A DNA stretch of 40,673 nt from Thermobifida fusca NBRC 14071 = JCM 3263. Its GTDB lineage: Bacteria > Actinomycetota > Actinomycetes > Streptosporangiales > Streptosporangiaceae. Of the stretch, positions 27,436-35,771 are shown piece by piece. Both the position numbers and the translations under genes were made by a program. The notes beneath the pieces are model-generated. The model had not been told where the DNA came from. It did no database searches and saw only the letters and a list, made by a program, of their open reading frames with translations. Where the stretch lies: positions 1-40,673 of the forward strand of contig NZ_BCWB01000051.1 in the NCBI RefSeq assembly GCF_001592045.1, in the 5' to 3' direction. Within the stretch, counting starts at the first letter, position 1. The number at the start of each line of letters is the position of its first letter.

Positions 27436-27559
27436 ACCGCGACTCTACTGGCCTGCACTGACGAAACCCCTGTTCACCTTGGCCAGGCGGGGGCACGCTA
27501 CATACACGGGACGGTCGGTGCTGTCCCGCCCACCGCAGGAACCAATCCCAGGGGGAGTC

Positions 27560-27778
27560 ATGCACGTCGGGATTCAAGAGGCGCTCCGCCAGCTCCAGCA
27601 GGCGATCCACGACGCTCGAGTGTCGTTTGACTGTATTGCGCTGGAGGACTTGGAGCGCGCCCACATCCACGCGATTACCGCCCGGACTGCGCTCGACGCT
27701 GCGGAAAACGCCATCCGGACTGCCTTGGACGAGCAACAACGCCCTGAGGCGTCTACCGACGACAGCAGCCCCTCCTGA
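27560..27778 (+). CDS. Small helical protein, unknown function
   Basis: This 72-residue protein starts at ATG 27560 with GGGGGAG about 3 nt upstream. Predicted as almost entirely helical (IQEALRQLQQAIHDA, then LERAHIHAITARTALDAAENAIRTALDE) with a polar, Ser/Asp-rich end. No family is recognised. It lies alone between the exonuclease and a convergent terminator, and may be a small DNA- or protein-binding helical bundle; function is open. Confidence 0.7.
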   Translation: MHVGIQEALRQLQQAIHDARVSFDCIALEDLERAHIHAITARTALDAAENAIRTALDEQQRPEASTDDSSPS

Positions 27779-27810
27779 CCCTCGAGCACGCTGAATCGGA
27801 ATAAGAGACC

Positions 27811-27847
27811 GGCCCTGGGCACTGGAGGACCTCCAGTGCCCAGGGCC
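27811..27847. terminator. Bidirectional terminator hairpin
   Basis: Arms 27811-27827 and 27831-27847 form a perfect 17-bp stem with a 3-nt loop, between the small helical gene and the convergent E2 gene. Confidence 0.9.
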
Positions 27848-27867
27848 TCACGCACCGGCAAGGTCGA

Positions 27868-29208
27868 TCAGCCCCATGCCAGCACCATCTCCTCGGGGTC
27901 TTCCAGGATAGTGGCGACGTCGCGCAGCACTTTCGATCCCAGTTCCCCGTCGACCAGCCGGTGGTCGAAGGAGAGCGACAGTGTCGTCACTTTGCGGATC
28001 TTGATCTTGCCCTTGTGCACCCACGGCATGTCGCGGATCTGCCCCAGGGCCAGGATCGCAGCCTCTCCCCGGTTGAGGATGGGGGTTCCGCCGTCGATCC
28101 CGAAGACGCCGATGTTGGTGATGGTGATGGTGCCGCCGGTCAAGTCCGCGGGGGCGGTCTGTCCCGCCCGCGCCTTCTCGGTGAGGTCGGTCAACGCCCG
28201 CGCCAAGTCAGGCAGCGGCAGCCGGTCGGCGTCCTTGATGTTGGGCACCACCAGGCCCCGATCCGTGGCCGCCGCGATGCCCAGGTTCACGTAGTGTTTG
28301 ACGACGACTTCCTGGTTGGCCTCGTCCCAGGACGCGTTGATCCGCGGGTGCCGCCGCACCGCGATAAGCAGTGCCCGGGCGACCAGCAGCAGCGGGGAGA
28401 CCTTCACGTCCGCGAACTCCGGCCGCTGTCGGAGCTTCTGCACGACCTTCACGGTCTTGGTGACGTCCACCTGCAGAAACTCGGTGACGTGCGGTGCGGT
28501 GAACGCGCTGTCGACCATCGCCGCCGCCATGTGCTTGAGCACCCCCTTGACCGGGATGCGCTCTTCCCGCACGTCCCGCTCGGGAGCAGGCGACGCAGCC
28601 GGTGCGGGCGCCGCCGGCTCGGGCACGCGGGGCGCTGAGGGCTGCGGCTGGTTCTGCTCGGCGTGGCGCCGCACATCGTCTCGGGTGATGACCCCGTTCG
28701 GCCCGCTGGGCACGACCGTACGCAGGTCCACCCCCAGGTCTTTCGCCAGTTTGCGCACTGGAGGCTTGGCGAGCACCACGGTGCGCTGGCCGACGGTCTG
28801 CGCCGGCACGGCCGAAGGGGTGCGGCGGCGGGCCCGGCGCTTGGTGGCCCCGCTTTTGACGCCGTAGCCGACGAGGACCGGTTCCCGCTTCTCCTCCGCT
28901 GGCGGTTCCGCCGGGGCTGCGGCGGGAGCAGGCTCAGGCCGCGGCTCGCCCGCGGCACCGCCGGTGTCCACCGCGATGATCGGAGTTCCGACCGGGACGG
29001 TCTCCCCGGCCTCGACCAGCAGCGCCTCGACGCGACCCGCAAACGGGCTGGGGAGTTCCACGACGGCCTTGGCCGTTTCGATCTCGCAGATGACCTGGTT
29101 GACGTCAACCTGGTCCCCTGGCTGCACGTGCCAGGTGAGGATCTCGGCCTCGGTGAGGCCTTCGCCCACGTCGGGCAGCACAAACTGTTGGATTCCTTGG
29201 TGAGTCAT
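27868..29208 (-). CDS. bkdC: 2-oxoacid dehydrogenase E2 (dihydrolipoamide acyltransferase)
   Basis: This 446-residue protein starts at ATG 29208 with GAGGG about 5 nt upstream. It has one lipoyl domain (residues 7-83; lipoylated Lys47 in ETAKAVVE), a Pro/Ala-rich linker, a peripheral subunit-binding domain (VRKLAKDLGVDLRTV...ITRDDVRRHAE), another linker and the catalytic domain with the C-terminal FDHRLVDGELGSK motif (His and Asp active site). It transfers the acyl group to CoA. The matching E1 genes upstream, 10 nt away, complete the operon; E3 is not in the window. The E1 sequences suggest branched-chain substrates, but a pyruvate role cannot be excluded. Confidence 0.93.
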   Translation of the reverse strand: MTHQGIQQFVLPDVGEGLTEAEILTWHVQPGDQVDVNQVICEIETAKAVVELPSPFAGRVEALLVEAGETVPVGTPIIAVDTGGAAGEPRPEPAPAAAPAEPPAEEKREPVLVGYGVKSGATKRRARRRTPSAVPAQTVGQRTVVLAKPPVRKLAKDLGVDLRTVVPSGPNGVITRDDVRRHAEQNQPQPSAPRVPEPAAPAPAASPAPERDVREERIPVKGVLKHMAAAMVDSAFTAPHVTEFLQVDVTKTVKVVQKLRQRPEFADVKVSPLLLVARALLIAVRRHPRINASWDEANQEVVVKHYVNLGIAAATDRGLVVPNIKDADRLPLPDLARALTDLTEKARAGQTAPADLTGGTITITNIGVFGIDGGTPILNRGEAAILALGQIRDMPWVHKGKIKIRKVTTLSLSFDHRLVDGELGSKVLRDVATILEDPEEMVLAWG

Positions 29209-29218
29209 GCCCAGCCCT

Positions 29219-30202
29219 CTAGTACGCGAACGTGCGGTCGACACCGTCGAGGACCCGGTCCAGGTCCGGGAGGTAGTACTCCTCCAACCGGGACGGCGGA
29301 TAGGGGGTGTCGAATCCGCCGACGCGAATGACCGGGGCTTCCAGGTGGTAGAAGCAGGCCTCGGTGACCCGGGCAGCGATTTCCGCGCCCAGTCCGCTGG
29401 TCACCGGGGCTTCGTGGGTGACGACGAGCCGTCCGGTGCGGCGGACCGACTCGTAGACGGTGTCGTAGTCCACGGGAGAGAGCGACCGCAGGTCGATGAC
29501 CTCGATGGACCGCTCGGTGTCCGCTTCAGCGGCGTGGAGCGCGACCTTGACCATCGGCCCGTAGGCCACCAGGGTCACGTCGGTACCGGGGCGGACGATC
29601 CGCGCTTCCCCCATCGGGGTGGCGGTGTCCACGCTGCCGTCCGTGCGGACGGGGGCCTTGTCCCAGTAGCGGCGTTTCGGTTCGAGGAAGACCACCGGGT
29701 CCGGGCAGGCGATGGCCTGCTGGATCATCCAGTAGGCGTCCTCGGGGGTGGCTACGGTGACCACCCGCAGGCCGGCAGTGTGGGTGAAGTAGGCCTCGGG
29801 CGACTCACTGTGGTGTTCCACCGCACCGATCCCGCCGCCGTAGGGGATGCGGATCACGACGGGGAGGCTCAGCCGTCCCTCGGAGCGGGCCCGCAGTTTC
29901 GCGAGCTGGGTGAAGGTCTGGTCGGCGGCGGGGAAGAAGAACCCGTCGAACTGGATCTCGCAGACCGGGCGGTAGCCGCGGAGCGCCAGGCCGATCGCGG
30001 TGCCGATGATGCCGGATTCTGCGAGCGGGGTGTCAATGACCCGGTCTGCGCCGAAGTCCTTGTACAGGCCGTCGGTGACGCGGAAGACCCCGCCGAGCCG
30101 TCCGACGTCCTCCCCCATCACCAGGACTTTCGGGTCGTTCTCCATGGCGCGGCGCAGTCCCGCGTTGATGGCCTTGCCCAGGGTGAGTTCGGTTCCGCTC
30201 AT
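29219..30202 (-). CDS. bkdB: 2-oxoacid dehydrogenase E1 beta (branched-chain type)
   Basis: This 327-residue protein is a full-length E1 beta. It has the landmarks LTLGKAINAGLRRAMENDPKV, MGEDVGRLGGVFRVT, DTPLAESGIIGTAIGLALRGYRPVCEIQFDGF, YGGGIGAVEHHSESPEAYF and the C-terminal half that binds E1 alpha. The ATG at 30202 overlaps the stop of E1 alpha (ATGA). With E1 alpha it makes the thiamine-pyrophosphate decarboxylase that loads acyl groups on E2. Branched-chain specificity fits the role of iso/anteiso fatty acids in actinobacteria and is inferred. Confidence 0.95.
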   Translation of the reverse strand: MSGTELTLGKAINAGLRRAMENDPKVLVMGEDVGRLGGVFRVTDGLYKDFGADRVIDTPLAESGIIGTAIGLALRGYRPVCEIQFDGFFFPAADQTFTQLAKLRARSEGRLSLPVVIRIPYGGGIGAVEHHSESPEAYFTHTAGLRVVTVATPEDAYWMIQQAIACPDPVVFLEPKRRYWDKAPVRTDGSVDTATPMGEARIVRPGTDVTLVAYGPMVKVALHAAEADTERSIEVIDLRSLSPVDYDTVYESVRRTGRLVVTHEAPVTSGLGAEIAARVTEACFYHLEAPVIRVGGFDTPYPPSRLEEYYLPDLDRVLDGVDRTFAY

Positions 30203-31311
30203 CGGGCCGCTCCCTCCGCCCCCTCAAACGACGCCAGGTAGTCCGCGAATTCGGCGCGCTGCCGGTCGAGCTCGCGGTGCGGTTCCGCGTAGACCTCGCG
30301 GAAGATGTCCAGCGGTGCAGGGTCGGGCAGGGCGCGGCATTCGGCGCGGACCTGCTCCCCGAGCTTCTCCGCCTCGGCTTCTACCGCGTCGAAGAAGCCG
30401 TCGTCGGCTTTGCCTTCGCGAACCAGGTAGGCCCGCAGCCGGGCGATGGGGTCCTTGCGGCGCCACTCTTCGATCTCTGCGGACGTCCGGTAGCGGGTGG
30501 GGTCGTCGGAGGTGGTGTGCGCGCCCATCCGGTAGGTGAACGCTTCGATCAGGGTGGGGCCTTGCCCTTCGCGGGCGTGCTGCAAGGCTTTGCGGGTCAC
30601 CGCCAGGCAGGCGAAGACGTCGTTGCCGTCCACGCGAATCCCGGGGAAGCCGAAGCCGGCGGCCCGCTGGTAGATCGGCGCTTTGCTCTGGCGGTCGTTG
30701 GGCTCGGAGATGGCCCACTGGTTGTTCTGGCAGAAGAACACGACCGGGGCATTGTTGACCGCGGCGTAGTTGAAGGCTTCGTTGGTGTCGCCCTGGCTGG
30801 TGGCTCCGTCGCCGAAGTAGGTGATGACAGCGGTGCCGTCTTCACCGAGTGCCCCGTCCCGCTGCACACCCATCGCATACCCGGTGGCGTGCAGCGTCTG
30901 GCTGCCGATGACGATCGTGTAGAGGTGGAAGTTGTGCTCGTACGGGTCCCAGCCCCCGTTGGTGACGCCGCGGAACATGGCCAGTAGGTCCCGGGGGCGG
31001 ACTCCCCGGCACCAGGCCACCCCGTGCTCCCGGTAGGACGGGAAGGCCATGTCTTGCGGTTCGAGGGCGCGGGCTGAACCGATCTGCGCGGCCTCCTGGC
31101 CCAGGAGGGAGGCCCACAGGCCCAGTTCGCCTTGGCGTTGCAGGGCCACGGCTTCGGCGTCGAGGCGCCGCACGAGGACGAGGTCGCGGTAGAGGTCGCG
31201 GACCTGTGCCGTGGCGGGTTCGAACGGGTAGTCAGGGTGCGGGACGTACTCTCCGTCGGGGGTCAAGAGCTGGATCAGCTCAGGCTCTTCACGAACGGTG
31301 CTGTCGGACAC
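30199..31311 (-). CDS. bkdA: 2-oxoacid dehydrogenase E1 alpha (branched-chain type)
   Basis: This 370-residue protein starts at GTG 31311, with GAGGAG about 6 nt upstream; a longer frame to 31416 lacks a ribosome site. The TPP-binding motif GDGATSQGDTNEAFNYAAVNN sits near residue 170, preceded by SYREHGVAWCRGVRPRDLLAM and HLYTIVIGSQTLHATGYAMG. C-terminal AHTTSDDPTRYRT is typical. It decarboxylates 2-oxo acids. First gene of the E1 alpha-E1 beta-E2 operon, with an apparent CRP-like palindrome ~110 nt upstream. Confidence 0.95.
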   Translation of the reverse strand: MSDSTVREEPELIQLLTPDGEYVPHPDYPFEPATAQVRDLYRDLVLVRRLDAEAVALQRQGELGLWASLLGQEAAQIGSARALEPQDMAFPSYREHGVAWCRGVRPRDLLAMFRGVTNGGWDPYEHNFHLYTIVIGSQTLHATGYAMGVQRDGALGEDGTAVITYFGDGATSQGDTNEAFNYAAVNNAPVVFFCQNNQWAISEPNDRQSKAPIYQRAAGFGFPGIRVDGNDVFACLAVTRKALQHAREGQGPTLIEAFTYRMGAHTTSDDPTRYRTSAEIEEWRRKDPIARLRAYLVREGKADDGFFDAVEAEAEKLGEQVRAECRALPDPAPLDIFREVYAEPHRELDRQRAEFADYLASFEGAEGAAR

Positions 31312-31421
31312 CTGTCGCTCCTCGGTCTCGGGGCCGACTGACGGGGTACCGCTGGTCGGCCTGTTGCCTGCCCGACCCGTCCCGGGGTAACGGGTGGGGT
31401 CGAACAGCCCTACCACCCATC

Positions 31422-31435
31422 GTGACAGATATCAC
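31422..31435. promoter_or_regulatory. CRP-like palindrome upstream of bkd operon
   Basis: GTGACAGATATCAC reads GTGA-N6-TCAC, matching the core of actinobacterial CRP/GlxR sites (TGTGA-N6-TCACA) except the flanking bases. It lies ~110 nt upstream of the E1 alpha start. Confidence 0.4.
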
Positions 31436-31490
31436 TATGGGCAGCGCAAGACCCTGCGACACCTCACGTCGTCCGACTCATCATCCCGCA

Positions 31491-31540
31491 GAAAAAGAAA
31501 AACCCCAAGTACCAGGACTTCCTAGAAAATACAAGGGGTT
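31491..31540 (-). terminator. Intrinsic terminator of the sigma factor gene
   Basis: On the minus strand, arms 31540-31530 and 31511-31501 pair (AACCCC with a GTA inner part), enclosing an inner AGGA/TCCT stem, then a T-rich run (31500-31491). It lies ~145 nt past the sigma stop. Confidence 0.75.
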
Positions 31541-31683
31541 CCAAGTAAAAATTAGGCCACCCTAGTACTTTTTCTCCGCCGCCGTCGGAGAAGACAGACC
31601 GCACTGCCGCGCATCAGCGCAGCATGCTTCAGCCACCGGGTGCCCAGGAGGGTGCGCGGGCGTGCAGGGGACCGGGCACGCGG

Positions 31684-32283
31684 TCAGTCCGCGTACAGGC
31701 CACGCTCCTTGGCGTAGTCCGCGAGCAGCACGCGAAGCTGCCGGCGTGCCCGGTGCAGCCGCGACATCACCGTTCCCAACGGGGTGTCCATCTGCTCCGC
31801 CACTTCCTTGTAGGAGAAGCCCTCGACGTCGATCAGGTAGATGACCATGCGGAACTCTTCCGGCAGCTGGGCGAGCGCGGTGCGTATCGCGGAATCCGGC
31901 AGCCGGTCGAGGACTTCGGCCTCCGCCGACCGCGACCCGGTGGACGAGTGCGCGTCGGCCGCCGCCAACTGCCAGTCCTTGATCTCGTCGGTGACTTCCT
32001 GGCGCGGCTCCCGCTGCTTCTTGCGGTAGCCGTTGATGAAGGTGTTGGTGAGAATCCGGTAGAGCCAGGCGCGCAGGTTCGTGCCCGCACGGAACTGGTG
32101 GAAGTTAGCGAACGCCTTGGTGAAGGTCTCTTGAACCAAGTCTTCGGCATCCGCCGAATTCCTCGTCATCCGCAGGGCTGCCGGGTAGAGCTGGTCGGCG
32201 TACGGCCTGACTGCCTCTGCAAAGTCGAGACCCTCCGCAGTGACGGTGGTCTCTGCGGGACGGTCGAGTTCAATGGTCGCCAA
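31684..32283 (-). CDS. SigR-like ECF sigma factor
   Basis: This 199-residue protein starts at TTG 32283 with AGGGGG about 6-7 nt upstream. Region 2 has [22 protein letters not shown], then [25 protein letters not shown]; region 4 has [45 protein letters not shown]. The sequence closely matches SigR (Streptomyces) and SigH (Mycobacterium), which answer thiol-oxidative and heat stress. The usual partner gene rsrA, just downstream and overlapping, is missing here, so it may be a paralogue controlled differently. A close ECF paralogue such as SigE remains possible. Confidence 0.88.
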   Translation of the reverse strand: MATIELDRPAETTVTAEGLDFAEAVRPYADQLYPAALRMTRNSADAEDLVQETFTKAFANFHQFRAGTNLRAWLYRILTNTFINGYRKKQREPRQEVTDEIKDWQLAAADAHSSTGSRSAEAEVLDRLPDSAIRTALAQLPEEFRMVIYLIDVEGFSYKEVAEQMDTPLGTVMSRLHRARRQLRVLLADYAKERGLYAD

Positions 32284-32735
32284 AATTTCCCCCTCAGGAC
32301 GACCGGGGATACTGCTACTTGGTGAGACGCATGCCAAGTCGATTCACGATGCATAGTCATGAGGTGATTAAGGACACGAATCCCCCTCTCCGGGTGTGGT
32401 TTACAGCAAGGGTCGGGTAAAAAGAAGAATTTTGCTTTCGTCTCTTCCAAAGTGATCCGCGGCGTCGCCACCGCCGCGACGCCCCGGAAGGCCTTATCCG
32501 TAGCGGCCCGGGACGTTACGGTTCCGCTTCCCCACACGGCGCGTCGCACACATCACCGGCCTCGGGAACAGCCGGTTTCCTCCCCGCGTGGCCGGTACCG
32601 TACGCTCTGGACTGTCCGGCTGGCGCCGAGCCGCGGCCAGGCCCCTGGCTGCGCTCGCCCCGGCCCTGCGTCCCGTGTCCGCCTGGACACCAGCGACGTC
32701 GTCACCACCGGTGCGGTACAACTCTGGAGGACCCC
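32284..32735. other. Divergent intergenic region, sigma factor / purS
   Basis: An ACTTGG-N11-CCAAGT repeat (32317-32339) lies close to the sigma start and could be an operator. I found no convincing GGAAT-N18-GTT SigR-type promoter. The purS ribosome site is at 32725-32731. Nothing else is recognised. Confidence 0.45.
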
Positions 32736-32978
32736 GTGGCCCGCGTCATCGTCGATGTCATGCTCAAGCCCGAGATCCTGGACCCCCAGGGCCAGGCCAT
32801 CCTGGGCGCCTGCGAACGGCTTGGCTTCTCCGGGGTGACCCAAGTCCGTCAGGGCAAGCGCTTCGAGATCGACCTCGAGGGCGAAGCCGACGAGGCCCGT
32901 CTCGCCGAAATCCGCAAGCTCGCCGAGACCCTGCTCGCCAACCCGGTTATCGAGGATTTCTCACTCCGCGTAGAGTAA
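32736..32978 (+). CDS. purS: Phosphoribosylformylglycinamidine synthase subunit PurS
   Basis: This 80-residue protein starts at GTG 32736 with GGAGG about 5 nt upstream. It shows the PurS pattern MARVIVDVMLKPEILDPQG, GVTQVRQGKRFEIDL and ETLLANPVIEDF. It forms a dimer that bridges PurQ and PurL, allowing ammonia passage in the fourth step of purine synthesis. In most actinobacteria purS is followed directly by purQ and purL. Here an RsbW-like gene follows after 109 bp, so purQ and purL must be elsewhere. Confidence 0.95.
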   Translation: MARVIVDVMLKPEILDPQGQAILGACERLGFSGVTQVRQGKRFEIDLEGEADEARLAEIRKLAETLLANPVIEDFSLRVE

Positions 32979-33025
32979 TGAAGCACCACGAGGCCCCATA
33001 ACCGGGACCCGTCCGAAATCGCGCG

Positions 33026-33050
33026 GTTTCGCGTGAATAGCCTCGGGAAG
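33026..33050 (+). promoter_or_regulatory. SigB/SigF-type promoter candidate
   Basis: GTTT (33026-33029), then 15 nt, then GGGAAG (33045-33050), compared with GTTT-N14-16-GGGTAT for general-stress sigma factors. The predicted start lies ~30 nt upstream of the RsbW-like gene. A CCTCGG/CCGAGG repeat (33041-33069) overlaps it. Confidence 0.35.
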
Positions 33051-33087
33051 GTTTTTAACGGTACCGAGGTTCGGGGGGCTGACTCTG

Positions 33088-33531
33088 ATGGAAAGGCGAT
33101 TCCAGGTCGCACTGCCGAGGGCGGCGTACACGGTCCCCGTTCTGCGTAGCTTCCTAGGCTGTGCCCTGCACGTCCACGGTGTCTGCCCCGAATGCCAGCG
33201 CGACATCCTGGTGGCGGCCTCGGAAGCCTGCGCGAATGTGATCGACCACGGCGCTCCGGCATCCGGCTACCAGGTCTCGGTCAGCATTGAGCAGGCCTGC
33301 TGCGTCATCCGCATCACTCATAACGGCCGGCATTTCACTCCGACGATCGCCCCGCCCCGCCCTGCTCCAGATTCTGAGTCAGGTCGGGGTATTTTCCTCA
33401 TGCACGTCCTCATGGACGAGGTCGTGTTCGACGTCGAGCCCGACGGGCGGACCACGGTACTGCTCGTCAAACGGCTCTGCCTGCTGCCGGCGGCGAAACG
33501 CCCGCTCACCCCGGCCGTGGCCAGCGGGTGA
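33088..33531 (+). CDS. RsbW-like ATP-binding protein (anti-sigma regulatory factor)
   Basis: This 147-residue protein is a HATPase_c_2 domain: N-box EACANVIDHGAP near residue 46 (Asn and Asp bind Mg-ATP), and a G-box-like SGRGIFLMHVLMDEV near residue 98, where GHKL proteins hold ATP. It is typical of the many single-domain serine kinases of actinobacteria that phosphorylate or bind anti-anti-sigma (STAS) proteins. No STAS partner or cognate sigma gene is adjacent. A possible SigB-type promoter precedes it. Its ATG 33088 has GGGGGG about 9 nt upstream. Confidence 0.85.
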   Translation: MERRFQVALPRAAYTVPVLRSFLGCALHVHGVCPECQRDILVAASEACANVIDHGAPASGYQVSVSIEQACCVIRITHNGRHFTPTIAPPRPAPDSESGRGIFLMHVLMDEVVFDVEPDGRTTVLLVKRLCLLPAAKRPLTPAVASG

Positions 33532-33615
33532 GGCAGCCGCCCGCCCCGCTGACCTTCCCGGCCTTCGGGACATCCACCTCGCTTCGGGGGCGAGGCGGCG
33601 ATACCATCCGGGACC

Positions 33616-34443
33616 ATGAGCGACCACCACGCACACCCCCGTACCGCCCTCATCACCGGCGCGTCCACGGGAATCGGAGAAGAATACGCCCGGCAACTGG
33701 CCGAACGCGGCTACTCTCTGGTGCTGGTGGCGCGCAGTGCCGACCGGCTCGCCGCGCTCGCCGCGGAGCTCACCGACCGCTACGGCGTGCCCGCGCAGTG
33801 CCTGCCCGCCGATCTCACCGACGACAAGGACCTCGCCACGGTCGAAGAGCGGCTGCGAGTCACCGGTGACACCGCTGACGCCCCGATCGACCTGCTGGTC
33901 AACAATGCCGGACAGGCGCACGGCGGCGATTTCGCGACGATTCCGGTCAGCGCGATCGAGGACACGCTCGCACTGAACATCCGTGCGCTCACCCGGCTGG
34001 CGCACGCGGTACTCCCCGTGCAGATCGAACGGGCCCGCCAGCTCCGCGAGGCAGGGAGCTCCCGACCGCTCGGCATGATCAACGTGGCGTCCATGGCCGG
34101 ACTGCTGCCGGCCGCTCCCGGCGGCGCGGTCTACTCCGCGTCCAAGGCCTATGTGCTCTCCCTCACCGACACGCTCGCGGTCGAAGCGGCCCGGCACGGC
34201 GTGCGGGTGACCGCGGTCCTCCCCGGCTACGTCCGCACCGATATGACCCGGTCCTTGCAGGAGAAAGGGGCGCCCGATATCGCGTTCGTCCCGCGGGAGC
34301 GCGTGGTGACCGACTCGCTGCGCGGCTGGGCTTCGGGCCGGACCCGAGTCGTGCCGGGCGCCCAGTACAAGGCGGTCAACGCCCTGCTCCATGCCCTTCC
34401 CCCAGGGCTGTTCCACGCGGTCGCAAAACGCACCAGTGCGTGA
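33616..34443 (+). CDS. Short-chain dehydrogenase/reductase
   Basis: This 275-residue classical SDR has the cofactor motif TGASTGIG near residue 14, LLVNNAGQAHGG near 90, the catalytic Ser in NVASMAG near 140 and YSASK near 173 (Tyr and Lys). The Arg after VLVAR (residues ~35-40) suggests NADP preference. The substrate is unknown. It could be a sugar, steroid or acyl reductase. It lies between the RsbW-like gene and hisE with gaps of ~85 and ~120 bp and no clear functional link. Confidence 0.93.
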   Translation: MSDHHAHPRTALITGASTGIGEEYARQLAERGYSLVLVARSADRLAALAAELTDRYGVPAQCLPADLTDDKDLATVEERLRVTGDTADAPIDLLVNNAGQAHGGDFATIPVSAIEDTLALNIRALTRLAHAVLPVQIERARQLREAGSSRPLGMINVASMAGLLPAAPGGAVYSASKAYVLSLTDTLAVEAARHGVRVTAVLPGYVRTDMTRSLQEKGAPDIAFVPRERVVTDSLRGWASGRTRVVPGAQYKAVNALLHALPPGLFHAVAKRTSA

Positions 34444-34564
34444 CCACCCGCGGCACGCCCCGGACAGCTCCCCGCAGTGTTCACTTCCGCTTCGACCGCC
34501 TCCACTTTCCGTCTCCGACCGGCTGCGCCTACCCTAGGAGAGCACGCAGTCAAGGAAAGAGATC

Positions 34565-34828
34565 ATGAAGACCTTCGAAGAGCTGTTCACCGAGCTGTCC
34601 GAGAAGGCGCGGACCCGCCCGGCAGGATCGAGGACGGTCGCCCAACTGGACGCCGGGGTGCATGCGATCGGCAAGAAGGTCGTCGAGGAAGCGGCTGAAG
34701 TCTGGATGGCCGCCGAATACCAGAGCGACGAAGAAACCGCCGAAGAGATCTCCCAGCTCCTCTACCACGTCCAAGTTCTGATGCTGGCGCGCGGCCTCCG
34801 TCTGGAAGACGTCTACCGGCATCTCTAG
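34565..34828 (+). CDS. hisE: Phosphoribosyl-ATP diphosphatase
   Basis: This 87-residue protein hydrolyses phosphoribosyl-ATP to phosphoribosyl-AMP, the second step of histidine synthesis. It is a MazG-like helical fold with [14 protein letters not shown] and [18 protein letters not shown], which supply the acidic Mg-binding residues. The ATG at 34565 follows AAGGAAAG about 5 nt upstream. It is stand-alone rather than fused to HisI, as usual in actinobacteria. hisG follows 82 bp downstream. Confidence 0.97.
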   Translation: MKTFEELFTELSEKARTRPAGSRTVAQLDAGVHAIGKKVVEEAAEVWMAAEYQSDEETAEEISQLLYHVQVLMLARGLRLEDVYRHL

Positions 34829-34910
34829 GTCGGTTCCCGCGTCGTCACGCACGCGAGACCGACCTGTCCCGACGTCCCATGCCGGAATCCGTGAGCCGAG
34901 GAAGCATCCC

Positions 34911-35765
34911 ATGACCGATCTGCTGCGCATCGCCGTGCCCAACAAGGGCCAGTTGTCCGAGCCTGCCATCGCCATGCTGCGCGAGGCCGGGTACCGCCAG
35001 CGCAAAGATTCCCGCGACCTGGTCCTGCTCGACCCCGACAACGGAGCCGAGTTCTTCTTCCTGCGCCCCAAGGACATCGCCGTCTACGTCGGTGAAGGCA
35101 TCCTCCACGTGGGAATCACCGGCCGCGACATGCTCATCGACTCCGGCGCCCCCGTCGAAGAAGTGCTGGCGTTGGGCTTCGGCAATTCCACGTTCCGCTT
35201 CGCCGCGCGCAACGGCTCCTCGATGACGGTGGAAGACCTCGCTGGGAAGCGGATCGCCACCTCCTACGAAGGGCTGCTCACGTCCTATTTGAAGAAGCGC
35301 GGCATCGAAGCCCGGGTCATCCACCTCGACGGCGCTGTGGAGAGCTCGATCCAGCTGGGTGTGGCCGACGCGGTCGCTGACGTCGTGTCCACGGGCACGA
35401 CCCTGCGCCAGGCCGGACTGGAGCCGTTCGGGGAGCCCATTCTGGAATCCGAGGCGGTCGTCATCCGTCGCAAAGGGGAACCGGACGACCCGAAAGTCGA
35501 GCAGTTGCTGCGCCGGCTGCGCGGTGTGCTCGTCGCCCGCGACTACGTGATGATGGACTACGACGTGCACGCCGAGCACTTGGAGGAGGCCATCGCTCTC
35601 ACCCCCGGCATGGAGGGGCCCACCGTCTCGCCCCTGCACCGGGAAGGCTGGGTGGCGGTCCGGGCCATGGTGCCGCGCCGCGACGCCCAGCGGATCATGG
35701 ACGACTTGTGGGAGATCGGGGCCCGCGCCATCCTCGTCACCGATATCTACGCCTGCCGACTCTGA
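34911..35765 (+). CDS. hisG: ATP phosphoribosyltransferase (long form)
   Basis: This 284-residue protein catalyses the first step of histidine synthesis. It is the long, HisZ-independent form: two catalytic domains with MLIDSGAPVEEVLALGFG and ESSIQLGVADAVADVVSTGTTLRQAGL, followed by a C-terminal ACT-like regulatory domain (from ~residue 205, EGPTVSPLHREGWVAVRAMVPRRDAQRIMDDLWE), which binds histidine for feedback inhibition in this family. It follows hisE, and the next gene starts 6 nt after its stop codon. Confidence 0.97.
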   Translation: MTDLLRIAVPNKGQLSEPAIAMLREAGYRQRKDSRDLVLLDPDNGAEFFFLRPKDIAVYVGEGILHVGITGRDMLIDSGAPVEEVLALGFGNSTFRFAARNGSSMTVEDLAGKRIATSYEGLLTSYLKKRGIEARVIHLDGAVESSIQLGVADAVADVVSTGTTLRQAGLEPFGEPILESEAVVIRRKGEPDDPKVEQLLRRLRGVLVARDYVMMDYDVHAEHLEEAIALTPGMEGPTVSPLHREGWVAVRAMVPRRDAQRIMDDLWEIGARAILVTDIYACRL

Positions 35766-35771
35766 AGCACG

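Larger units (their letters stand above)
31312..31683. other. Intergenic region, bkd promoter side and sigma-factor terminator
   Basis: This 372-bp gap contains a GTGA-N6-TCAC palindrome (31422-31435), a rho-independent terminator for the sigma gene (31491-31540) and no open frame that could be a RsrA-type anti-sigma factor. The stretch 31485-31570 is strikingly A/T-rich. Confidence 0.65.
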
